This document shows, one piece after another, positions 1 to 6,516 of a stretch of 17,155 bases of DNA. The notes under the pieces were generated by a model that searched no databases, was not told the origin of the DNA, and saw nothing but the letters and a program-made list of their open reading frames with translations. Made by a program: the position numbers and the translations under genes. Source of the DNA: Bacteroidales bacterium (lineage in GTDB: Bacteria; Bacteroidota; Bacteroidia; Bacteroidales; FEN-979); contig JAFGNY010000324.1 of NCBI GenBank assembly GCA_016926765.1, positions 1 to 17,155 on the forward strand, given 5' to 3'. Position 1 is the stretch's first letter. The number at the start of each line of letters is the position of its first letter.

Positions 1-825
1 CTGTTTGTTGACCGGGAGATGCTGATCAGCGATTACAACTTCCTGATGAAGATCGCCTGGTTTGCCCCTTTCGTGATTGCCGGGATCTGGGGGGCCACAC
101 TCTCTTCTGCACTCGGAGGCATCCTGGGAGAGCCCCGGATCCTGCAGGCGACTTCTTCTGATCAGATCACCCCGAAGATTTTTGCCCGTGGTTCCGGTGC
201 CTCCAACGAACCCCGTAACGCCCTGCTGCTAATCTTTCTCATCGCGGAAGCCGGCATCCTCATCGGTAAACTGGATGTGATCGCCGGCAATGTCACCATG
301 TTTTACCTCGCCTCTTACGGGTTCATCAACATCGCATTTTTTCTTGAAAACTGGGCCAGCACCGATTTCCGTCCTTCATTCCGTGTTAACCGCTACATCG
401 GCCTGATCGGTTTCATTGCAGCATTAAGAGTGATGTTCACGCTGGATATGATCTCGATGTTTGCCGCTTTCATCATCATGGGACTTTTGTACTACTTCCT
501 GAAAAAACAACAGCGGGATACTGATACCGGCGTTGTATGGCAGAGTGTCTTCTCCACCCTTATCCGGAGTGCCCTGCACAGGATGCGCGGACGATCCATT
601 GAGTAAAGGAACTGGCAGCCAAACATCATCCTGTTCAGTGGCGGCACCGAGAAACGTCCCCATCTGATCGAGTTTGGCCAGGCGCTTGTCGGAAGACATG
701 GCGTACTTTCGAATTTCGACCTCAGAGAGAACCGTGATACCCGCCTTCCCGTGATGCGTACCGAAGGAGACCCTTCACCCGGCAAAGAGGTACCGGGAAT
801 GTTCACTAACAGCCCAAACAGATGA
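1..825 (+). pseudogene. SLC12-type cation-chloride cotransporter (APC superfamily), C-terminal part, interrupted by an in-frame stop
   Basis: The frame is open from base 1, so the gene starts outside the window. Seen: the stretch GGILGEPRILQA, then NEPRNALLLIFLIAE, MFYLASYGFINIAFFLE and STDFRPSFR. This is the signature order of the last membrane helices of SLC12 (Na-K-Cl / K-Cl cotransporter) proteins. A TAA at 604-606 ends the membrane part. Past it the same frame reads RNWQPNIILFSG, RPHLIEFGQALVG and SNFDLREN, which is the start of the family's cytoplasmic C-terminal domain, and then stops at TGA 823-825. Family members carry a much longer C-terminal domain, so the protein is truncated twice over. 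The TAA could derive from a CAA codon by one change. Inference: a decaying gene. The alternatives are a sequencing error, or a functional membrane domain ending at 606. The family call is firm; the pseudogene call is likely. Confidence 0.8.
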
Positions 826-922
826 AAGCTATACGTTTACTGTCACAGTATTTCCAATTGACAATACCTTTGCGGGGAAAATTGAGCAGTTGGTAAAAAG
901 GGAGATGGCGATTTCCCTGTAA
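809..922 (+). other. Open frame after the broken transporter, possible frameshifted tail
   Basis: As the transporter frame runs into its TGA at 823-825, a different plus frame is open from about 794 to the TAA at 920-922. It reads like ordinary protein, for example ESYTFTVTVFPIDN and GKIEQLVKREMAISL. It has no plausible start codon of its own near its beginning, and I do not recognise it. It may be the frameshifted end of the transporter gene or of another lost gene. It stops 6 bp before the convergent Nudix gene ends. No clear terminator hairpin was seen in this interval. Confidence 0.3.
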
Positions 923-928
923 TTCCCG

Positions 929-1474
929 TCAACCCTGATTCTTTCTCTTCCATTCCAGGAAAAAGAAAAGCGCAAACCCATCGATCGAACAGTTGATGCG
1001 ATGGGTAGTGATCAGGTGGAGGATGTCATGCATGGGGGTAAAATGGAAACCCAGGATCCCTTCATTGTGGTCCACTCCATTCGCAGGAATTTGATTTTCA
1101 ACCTCTGCAGCAAAAAGATACACTTTTTCGTCGGTAAGGCTCGGCGCGGGAAACACCTCTGTGAGTGCGTGCCATTTTGCCGATGCCAGACCGGTTTCTT
1201 CCAGCAATTCACGCTGTGCTGCCGCAAGAGGTTCTTCTCCTGCATCGATTCTCCCTCCGGGAAGTTCGTAGGCCAGTTCGCCTGTCAGGTATCTGTTCAG
1301 GGAAATCAATCCGATGGCATCCCTGGTATAAGGGATCACACTGACTGATCCGGGTTTTTTCAGGTAGTAGAAATCGCGTTGACCGATATCGTCAATCTCA
1401 ACATCATCGTGTAGTACATCAAAACGGGGAGTTGAACAGAGAAACTCGCGATACAGCAGTGTGTATTTGATCAT
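929..1474 (-). CDS. Nudix hydrolase, ADP-ribose pyrophosphatase-like (181 aa)
   Basis: A Nudix-superfamily pyrophosphohydrolase that cleaves a nucleoside diphosphate linked to another group, cytoplasmic and metal dependent. The full Nudix box (G-x5-E-x7-REUxEExGU) is at about residues 74-96: GGRIDAGEE followed by QRELLEETGL, with all catalytic glutamates present. A strand before it reads VSVIPYTRDAIGLI and the segment ELAYELPGG leads into the box. This layout, and a length near 180 aa, resemble ADP-ribose pyrophosphatases, so ADP-ribose or another NDP-sugar is the likeliest substrate; the exact substrate cannot be read. I chose the ATG at 1472-1474 (MIKYTLLY). An in-frame ATG at 1519 adds 15 residues, but it would overlap the small ORF at 1486-1584 and looks unlike the family. 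No Shine-Dalgarno is visible. The gene lies downstream of tonB but beyond a strong hairpin, so it may be transcribed separately. Confidence 0.85.
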   Translation of the reverse strand: MIKYTLLYREFLCSTPRFDVLHDDVEIDDIGQRDFYYLKKPGSVSVIPYTRDAIGLISLNRYLTGELAYELPGGRIDAGEEPLAAAQRELLEETGLASAKWHALTEVFPAPSLTDEKVYLFAAEVENQIPANGVDHNEGILGFHFTPMHDILHLITTHRINCSIDGFALFFFLEWKRKNQG

Positions 1475-1485
1475 GTGGAGGGCTG

Positions 1486-1584
1486 TTAGCCAACAACCAT
1501 AGAGAGCACATAGAGGCAAAAAAAGACAACGATCACAATGACAGGGATAACAGCAATCCAGTTTCCTTTTGTTTCCTTATCCAT
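1486..1584 (-). CDS. Possible 32-aa single-pass membrane peptide
   Basis: A short frame from ATG 1582-1584 to TAA 1486-1488. It encodes a charged head (MDKETKGN) followed by an uninterrupted hydrophobic helix of about 22 residues (WIAVIPVIVIVVFFC, then LYVLSMVVG). It lies 11 bp upstream of the preferred Nudix start on the same strand, and 58 bp after the tonB stop with a hairpin between. The charge and hydrophobicity pattern is that of a small membrane protein, and the frame fills an otherwise empty interval. I do not recognise a family. No Shine-Dalgarno is visible, but neighbouring genes lack one too. It could be a chance ORF. Confidence 0.45.
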   Translation of the reverse strand: MDKETKGNWIAVIPVIVIVVFFCLYVLSMVVG

Positions 1585-1616
1585 GGCAATAAGGCATTTC
1601 TCATGCAAAATAGGAT

Positions 1617-1637
1617 GGGCGACCCGCCGGGTCGCCC
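1617..1637 (-). terminator. Perfect 9-bp GC-rich hairpin after tonB, likely terminator
   Basis: GGGCGACCC and GGGTCGCCC are perfect inverted arms around a 3-nt loop. The hairpin begins 5 bp after the tonB stop codon on the transcribed (minus) strand. The following minus-strand sequence is ATCCTATTTTGC, so the T tract is short and offset by a few bases. Its position suggests transcription termination, or 3' end stabilisation, of the TonB cluster. Because the tail is weak, readthrough into the small ORF and the Nudix gene is possible. Confidence 0.6.
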
Positions 1638-1642
1638 ATATG

Positions 1643-2422
1643 TTATTGCAGCGTAAACTTGATCGGGAGATTGTATGAGACACGTACCGGGATTCCGCGT
1701 TGTTTTCCGGGAGTCCATCTAGGCATACTCTTAACAACCCTGACTGCCTCTTCATCACATCCTCCTCCGATACCCCGGAGAACCTTCACATTCGTGACCG
1801 AGCCGTTTGTTTCTACAACAAAGTTCACAAATACCCTTCCCTGGATGCCAAGCTCCTTGGCTTCTTCGGGATATTTAATCGTCTCGGAAAGAAATTTATA
1901 AAGTTCTACATCCCCGCCGGGAAATTGTGGATTTTCTTCAACAACCGTGAAAATTTCTGCCTCTTTGGGTTGTTCGATAACCTGTGGCTTCTCTTCTACG
2001 ATCGCAATTTCCGGTTCTTCAGAAGGTACTTCGGTATTTCCTTTATCCGCCAACAGATCCTGTTTGCCGAAATCCGATTCTACCGCAGTATCTTCAACGA
2101 CGACAGGAGCGGTAAACTTCACCTTTTCCTGAAGTGCTTCAGGAGGAGGAGGAGGAGGCGGCGGGGGTGGCGCTTCTTCCTGTGGGATATCCAGCATTTC
2201 TGCGCCAACACTCATCTCTTCTTTCATGATTCTACCCTGGTTGACTACTGCTGTAATGATTGGGTATGCAACAATGCCTCCCATCACCAGGAAGGCAATG
2301 ATGGCAGAGATAATGATATACTTCTTGTACTTCTTTCTGAGCATATACGCCCCATAGGTCTTGTTCCGGTTCTTAAAGACCATTTCCTCTAAGGATTCAA
2401 CATGTTCGTGTTTTGCTGTCAT
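1643..2422 (-). CDS. tonB: Energy transducer TonB (259 aa)
   Basis: The periplasm-spanning protein that passes energy from the ExbB/ExbD proton channel to outer-membrane TonB-dependent transporters. Seen: a cytoplasmic N-terminus with the Bacteroidota-type stretch NKTYGAYMLRKKYKKY (about residues 20-35), one membrane anchor (about 36-58), a run of ten prolines (85-94), an acidic and proline-rich linker to about 165, and a TonB C-terminal domain (about 168-259). In that domain YPEEAKELGIQGRVFVNF, CDEEAVRVVKSMPRWTPGK and VRVSYNLPIKF are diagnostic. TonB is the last gene of the cluster, 28 bp after the second exbD and followed by a hairpin. The proline run is encoded by near-identical codons (AGG-type triplets on the plus strand), so its length may vary between strains. 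The family call is firm; which outer-membrane receptors it serves is not visible. Confidence 0.95.
   Translation of the reverse strand: MTAKHEHVESLEEMVFKNRNKTYGAYMLRKKYKKYIIISAIIAFLVMGGIVAYPIITAVVNQGRIMKEEMSVGAEMLDIPQEEAPPPPPPPPPPEALQEKVKFTAPVVVEDTAVESDFGKQDLLADKGNTEVPSEEPEIAIVEEKPQVIEQPKEAEIFTVVEENPQFPGGDVELYKFLSETIKYPEEAKELGIQGRVFVNFVVETNGSVTNVKVLRGIGGGCDEEAVRVVKSMPRWTPGKQRGIPVRVSYNLPIKFTLQ
2141..2170 (-). repeat. Triplet microsatellite encoding the TonB polyproline run
   Basis: Thirty bases encode ten successive prolines. Six consecutive plus-strand AGG triplets (2141-2158) are followed by GCG/GGG-type variants. Triplet slippage here would change linker length without breaking the frame. 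Confidence 0.7.
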
Positions 2423-2450
2423 AGTCCTTTGGTTTTAAGTAAAACGAAAC

Positions 2451-3131
2451 CTATTTAACTTTAATTTTCGGATATTCGGTAAGAGGTGCTCCGGCCTGCA
2501 TTCCCTGAATCATCATCACCTCTACCTGCCCAATGTCCACCACAGCATAGCTGGCAATATTGCAAATCGCCATTTCATCGATTATGTTTACAATATCCTT
2601 GTATTTTGCAGCTGTATCGGCTTTAATCAGCACAATAGGACCCTTTTTATCATCCAGCTTCATCTGTTTGATCGTATTCTCAAACGTTGAATCCGCTACG
2701 ATGATCTCGCCGGTAAGCCGTTTTTCACGGTACTCCGTAATTTTGGTAAAAAGATCCCTGTTCCAGTTCAACAACATTTTCCGGACTCCATCTTTACTGA
2801 AATTACTTTCTACCAATTTTGGCAAAGGTTTGTCAGGAGCGGCCTGTCCTTTATAATAATAGACCTCATCATTCCCCGCAAGCAAAATATTCAGGGTTCT
2901 CTCGGCAGAGATCTTTGGCTGATCCTTTGGTTCTTCATTTTTGTCTTTCTCGGGCATCGTGATTACCATCACCTTTGGTTTGGCAAAGGCAGTGGTAAGC
3001 ATAAAAAACGTGATAAGCAAACACATGAGGTCGACCATTGGGGTCATATCAATCTCTGCCGGGTGTTTTTTTGCCCTTTTTTTCTTGCTTCCCTTCTTCC
3101 CGCCGTGATCTTGGGTTTGTATTTGAGCCAT
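2451..3131 (-). CDS. exbD: ExbD-family biopolymer transport protein, second copy (226 aa)
   Basis: A subunit of the inner-membrane proton channel that powers TonB. The N-terminus is strongly basic (KKGSKKKRAKKH) and is followed by AEIDMTPMVDLMCLLITFFML. This is the ExbD/TolR signature, with the channel aspartate at residue 34 and one membrane helix at about 32-50. The rest is periplasmic. It ends near VVDIGQVEVMMIQGMQ. At 226 aa it is much longer than the roughly 140 aa of E. coli ExbD; the extra length lies between about residues 55 and 175 in the periplasmic domain. It starts 36 bp after the other exbD gene and ends 28 bp before tonB, so co-transcription is very likely. It differs clearly from its neighbour in sequence, so the two are old paralogues and not a recent duplication. 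Confidence 0.93.
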   Translation of the reverse strand: MAQIQTQDHGGKKGSKKKRAKKHPAEIDMTPMVDLMCLLITFFMLTTAFAKPKVMVITMPEKDKNEEPKDQPKISAERTLNILLAGNDEVYYYKGQAAPDKPLPKLVESNFSKDGVRKMLLNWNRDLFTKITEYREKRLTGEIIVADSTFENTIKQMKLDDKKGPIVLIKADTAAKYKDIVNIIDEMAICNIASYAVVDIGQVEVMMIQGMQAGAPLTEYPKIKVK

Positions 3132-3167
3132 ATCAATTGCTTTTATCTATTAAATCTCACTAACCAA

Positions 3168-3812
3168 TTACTTCGTTTCAGGGGGAAGGTCTTCCAATCC
3201 GACCTCTTCCGTAACAAAGTTGGTGATAAGATTGAATTTATTTACTTTATTGTCCTGTAGCATGTCCATGATCTTCTTGACCACCATGTAGTTGGCATCG
3301 GCATCCCCTTTGATAGCCACTTCAGCCCGGGGATTCACGATTCGGGAATAGAGAATCCAGTAACCAAGTTGATTGTCGGCTGAATCATAAGGCATCCCAA
3401 CCTGAAATTCCTCCCGTTTTTCCTGATTCTCTGCATTGATCCATTTTTTCAGGTCTTTCAAAGGCATTCCAAATCCGGAGAGACGGCCGAACAGATCATA
3501 TTCTTCATCGGAGAATGTCATCTCATACCGTTCTGCCATTTTTTTTAGGATTTGTTCACGGAACTTGGTAGTTGAATCGATTCCGTTATCCACATTGAAA
3601 AACACTTTTCCCTCTTGATCAATGAAGATGGTCATGAGGTTAAAATCAGGCGCCTGTTTTTCAGAAATAGAGGAAGGGCTATCGATCATAGCAGCTTCCT
3701 GAGGGCGAAAAGAGGCGGTCAACACAAAGAAGATCAGCAAAAGCGAAAAAAGATCCACCATAGGCGTCATGTCTATGCGCGGCGTTTTGACTGGGGGTTT
3801 TATCTTAGGCAT
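3168..3812 (-). CDS. exbD: ExbD-family biopolymer transport protein, first copy (214 aa)
   Basis: The partner of ExbB in the proton channel. The signature PRIDMTPMVDLFSLLLIFFVL has the proton-carrying aspartate at residue 20 and a single membrane helix at about 18-37. A large periplasmic part follows. Its conserved C-terminal end includes VAIKGDADANYMVVKKIMDML, typical of the ExbD periplasmic fold (compare the IKAD element in the second copy). A central insert at about residues 60-150 makes the protein longer than classical ExbD. Its N-terminus is short, without the long lysine-rich head of the second copy. It begins 73 bp after the exbB stop; that gap holds a hairpin. The family assignment is firm. 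Whether both ExbD proteins sit in one channel or in alternative channels cannot be seen. Confidence 0.93.
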   Translation of the reverse strand: MPKIKPPVKTPRIDMTPMVDLFSLLLIFFVLTASFRPQEAAMIDSPSSISEKQAPDFNLMTIFIDQEGKVFFNVDNGIDSTTKFREQILKKMAERYEMTFSDEEYDLFGRLSGFGMPLKDLKKWINAENQEKREEFQVGMPYDSADNQLGYWILYSRIVNPRAEVAIKGDADANYMVVKKIMDMLQDNKVNKFNLITNFVTEEVGLEDLPPETK

Positions 3813-3841
3813 TTATGTCAATTTTAATTGATGAATAACAG

Positions 3842-3866
3842 ATCAAAACGTACAAACACGTTTGAT
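3842..3866 (-). promoter_or_regulatory. Hairpin in the exbB-exbD gap
   Basis: ATCAAAACGT and ACGTTTGAT are inverted arms (9 pairs with one bulged A) around a 6-nt loop, within the 73-bp gap between the exbB stop and the exbD start. No clear T run follows on the minus strand, so a strong terminator is unlikely. RNA processing, partial attenuation or mRNA stability control is possible, and could set the ExbB excess over ExbD that the channel needs. Confidence 0.4.
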
Positions 3867-3885
3867 GGCAACCAGTTGGAAAGTC

Positions 3886-4710
3886 TTACTTGGTTGTGGC
3901 AGCAAAGGTCTGAATCAGGCTAAATCCGGCTTCATCAATTTTATAGGTGAAGTTGTCGATTTTTGTGGAGAAATAGTTGTAGAAGACCACAGCGAGCAAT
4001 GAACCAAGAATACCAAAAGCGGTATTGATAAGGGCCTCGGAAATACCTGTAGCCAGTGCAAGAGCGTCGGGTGCACCAGCGGTTGCCAGAGCTGCAAAAG
4101 CCCTGATCATCCCCAATACCGTACCGAAGAGTCCCGTTAACACGGAGATGGTAGCAATGGTGGAAAGAATCACGAGATTCCGCGAAAGAATTGGTAATTC
4201 AAGGGCGGTAGCCTCTTCGAATTCTTTCTGCAATGCAACAAGTTTCTGGTCTTTTTCCAGGGTTTGATCCTCCTTCAGGGATTTGTAGCGAAGTAACCCT
4301 GCTCTCATCACATTGGCCAAAGAACCTCTTTGCTTGTCACATGCGTCAATAGCTTCTTCAATCTGATTGTCATTCAGGTAATTCTGCAACCTTTTGACAA
4401 ACACATTGATCCGGCCTTTCCCTTTCGCACGACTGAGCGTTATCCAGCGTTCCACTGAGAAAATCAACAAAACCAGGTTGATGGTGATCAGTACAGGGAC
4501 AACCCATCCGCCTTTAAAAACCATCCCCAGATAGTTGCCCGGTAATGGAGCACCTTCGGGGTTTCCGCCTTCAAAGTTGATCGGATTACCCATGATGAAC
4601 AGGTAAATCAAAACCGCAATAACAAATGCAACAATGATAGCACCTGTTGTGAAAATAGACCTTAAAGCGTCACCTACTCCTGCTCCGCCTTGTTTATTCT
4701 TCTTGCTCAT
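3886..4710 (-). CDS. exbB: ExbB/TolQ/MotA-type proton channel protein (274 aa)
   Basis: The channel scaffold that, with ExbD, converts proton flow into motion of TonB. Hydrophobic segments are visible at about residues 21-41, 68-86, 178-205 and 228-248. The MotA/TolQ/ExbB domain covers the second half: RNLVILSTIATISVLTGLFGTVLGMI, with the conserved TGLFGTV motif, then ATGISEALINTAFGI with the conserved membrane glutamate E225. An extra first helix compared with three-helix E. coli ExbB is common in Bacteroidota copies. The start ATG at 4708-4710 follows an A-rich leader and no Shine-Dalgarno. The 97-bp gap upstream contains a candidate promoter, and exbD follows after 73 bp. Confidence 0.95.
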   Translation of the reverse strand: MSKKNKQGGAGVGDALRSIFTTGAIIVAFVIAVLIYLFIMGNPINFEGGNPEGAPLPGNYLGMVFKGGWVVPVLITINLVLLIFSVERWITLSRAKGKGRINVFVKRLQNYLNDNQIEEAIDACDKQRGSLANVMRAGLLRYKSLKEDQTLEKDQKLVALQKEFEEATALELPILSRNLVILSTIATISVLTGLFGTVLGMIRAFAALATAGAPDALALATGISEALINTAFGILGSLLAVVFYNYFSTKIDNFTYKIDEAGFSLIQTFAATTK

Positions 4711-4774
4711 TTTAGAAACTTTTAAGTTGATAAATTATTGATTACTTGATTTCTTCCATATTAATAAGGAACGG

Positions 4775-4802
4775 CAAATTTATAAAATATTTTAGAAAAC
4801 AA
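4775..4802 (-). promoter_or_regulatory. Candidate internal Bacteroidota promoter before exbB
   Basis: On the minus strand TAAATTTG (4782-4775) fits the TAnnTTTG -7 consensus. An upstream TTG at 4802-4800 is 17 nt away, a little short of the usual 19-21. The gap is very AT-rich. Transcription would begin about 55-60 nt before the exbB ATG. It could give exbBD-tonB transcripts independent of the first two genes. Confidence 0.4.
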
Positions 4803-4807
4803 CCAGA

Positions 4808-6496
4808 TTATTTGACCACCCGCTTTAGTGCCTCGACCATCTGCTTGGCTTTTTCGTTTTCCGGATCAATGGCAAGCACGGAATTATTGTACTTCAGGGA
4901 TTCCCTGGCAAGATCAAGATCTTTCTTGTCAAGGACATACTGGTGATAATAATAATAGGCCAGGTAATAATAGGCTTCAAGCCGCGCTTTTTGCTGTTTG
5001 ACGGTGTCATCCATCGTAATGACAAGAATTTGTTCATAGACCGGTTTGGCAAGGCCTTCATCACTTTCAGGGTCAAGGTTGAAGAGGGTCCTTGCCCACC
5101 AGGTAAATCCGGGGACATACGTAGGTTGTGCTTCGCAAAACCGTTCAAATTTGGCCGCTGCATTGGCATAGTCCTGGATGTTATAATAGGCTTTTGCCCA
5201 GTTATATACATCAAGAACGTTCGCTTCATTAATGGAATCTTTCAGTGCATAGATCCTGATGGCATCCGCGTAATCCTTGTATTTAATATAACTCATCGCA
5301 ACTTCCGAGAGGAGTTCATACTTGGATGTATCCATTTCCCATGCATGATAAAGGACGGGAGCTGCCAGAGAATCCATGTCATTTTTTGAAAGAAGTCTTC
5401 CGTAATAGATATAATCTGTTGCACGGATTTTATCCTCCGGAGAACGTTTAAAAAACTTCTTGATCGCCTTTAAGCCATTTTCGAATTCTTCATTCTCATA
5501 AAGAGCATACGCACGTGCCCGGTAAAGATCGATGATTGTCGTATCCATGGAAAGAACTTCATTGATCTCCGTGATGGCCTCAGGATAATCCTGGAGTTCC
5601 ATCAATGTATTGATGAACTGAAGCCGTGCCGGGATGTTGCCGGCGGAAAGTTCAAGGAATTTTCTGAACATCTTCTTAGCCTCTGCATACCGCCCAGCTT
5701 TGGAGAGGAGAAATCCGAGTTCGCGGTAAGCCGGAGCAAAGGTCGAATCGATTTTCACTCCCTCTTCATATTGGTCCAACGCCATCTGGTATTGTTTTGC
5801 CCGCATCCAAAGCTGCCCGATCCTCAGGTTGGCCATAGAGGAATTGGGATTCAGCGACTTCACAATATTGTAATTGGCAATAGCATTTGAGCCGTCATTA
5901 AGGAGATAGATATAGGCATCCCCCCTTACGAGGTAAATGTCTATATCCCTGGAGTTAACCTTTTCTGCTTCCCGAAGGTATTGGAAAATCTGGGTGGTAT
6001 CTTTCACCCTGGCCATCACGAATGCATCAGCCATCTTCACCAGCGAATGTGCATGCCGTTCCGGCGTCATCTGGATCTTGTTTTTCCTTGTGGGAAGCAA
6101 TGAATACGCCTTATCCAGGTATTGCTGTGCTTCACTCTTGTTTTTCAGCATCAAGGCAACTTCTGCCATTCCGGCATAATTGATCGGATTGACCGGTTCA
6201 GCCTGGATTCCTTTTGTAAATAAGGTTTTAGCCTGGTCGGCCATCTCGCCCAGTGAAGTGTTCAGGGTATCGGCAAAATAGCGTTTCAGGAAGTTATCAC
6301 CATAATAGAAGTAAACATCCCCGTCAGAAGGATTGGAGACAAGAAGGTTGTTAAAGAGTTTATCAGCAGCATTAAATTGCTCGCTCCTTGTAAGTTTGAT
6401 CGCTTCATTAATATCCTGGGACTGGGTCGTTGTTAAAAAGGGAGTCAGCGCCAAAAAGAGAGCCAGAATACCAAATCTCTGTGCAACACGTGTCAT
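4808..6496 (-). CDS. Secreted tetratricopeptide-repeat protein (562 aa)
   Basis: A protein-protein interaction scaffold, probably periplasmic. Residues 1-26 form a signal peptide (FGILALFLALTPFL core, cleavage near TTTQSQ). The rest is helical repeats. Clear TPR units include AYRELGFLLSKAGRYAEAKKMFRKFLEL (about 256-283), FNAADKLFNNLLVSNPSDGD near the start, and ANLRIGQLWMRAKQYQMALDQYEEGVKI. It ends with LKYNNSVLAIDPENEKAKQM. No enzymatic domain is seen. It lies 20 bp after the PstS-like lipoprotein gene and 97 bp before exbB, so it belongs to the TonB cluster. Inference: it organises or senses periplasmic partners of the ExbBD-TonB machine, and its exact job is unknown. The family call is firm. 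Confidence 0.9.
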   Translation of the reverse strand: MTRVAQRFGILALFLALTPFLTTTQSQDINEAIKLTRSEQFNAADKLFNNLLVSNPSDGDVYFYYGDNFLKRYFADTLNTSLGEMADQAKTLFTKGIQAEPVNPINYAGMAEVALMLKNKSEAQQYLDKAYSLLPTRKNKIQMTPERHAHSLVKMADAFVMARVKDTTQIFQYLREAEKVNSRDIDIYLVRGDAYIYLLNDGSNAIANYNIVKSLNPNSSMANLRIGQLWMRAKQYQMALDQYEEGVKIDSTFAPAYRELGFLLSKAGRYAEAKKMFRKFLELSAGNIPARLQFINTLMELQDYPEAITEINEVLSMDTTIIDLYRARAYALYENEEFENGLKAIKKFFKRSPEDKIRATDYIYYGRLLSKNDMDSLAAPVLYHAWEMDTSKYELLSEVAMSYIKYKDYADAIRIYALKDSINEANVLDVYNWAKAYYNIQDYANAAAKFERFCEAQPTYVPGFTWWARTLFNLDPESDEGLAKPVYEQILVITMDDTVKQQKARLEAYYYLAYYYYHQYVLDKKDLDLARESLKYNNSVLAIDPENEKAKQMVEALKRVVK

Positions 6497-6516
6497 AGAT
6501 TTATCTCCTAAATCGT

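Noticed and set aside
424..806. Minus-strand open frames (91 and 104 codons) opposite the broken transporter
   Set aside because: The plus strand has clear SLC12 homology over the same bases; the minus frames show nothing recognisable.
1585..1616. Promoter for the small ORF and the Nudix gene
   Set aside because: The minus-strand TATTTTG is one base short of TAnnTTTG and no convincing -33 element stands at the right distance, so I did not list it.
1700..2392. Plus-strand 230-codon open frame opposite tonB, with an arginine run
   Set aside because: The arginine run is the antisense image of the TonB polyproline codons. TonB has clear family domains and the antisense frame has none.
4943..5389. 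Plus-strand 148-codon open frame opposite the TPR gene
   Set aside because: A shadow of the TPR coding sequence with no family features and no promoter.
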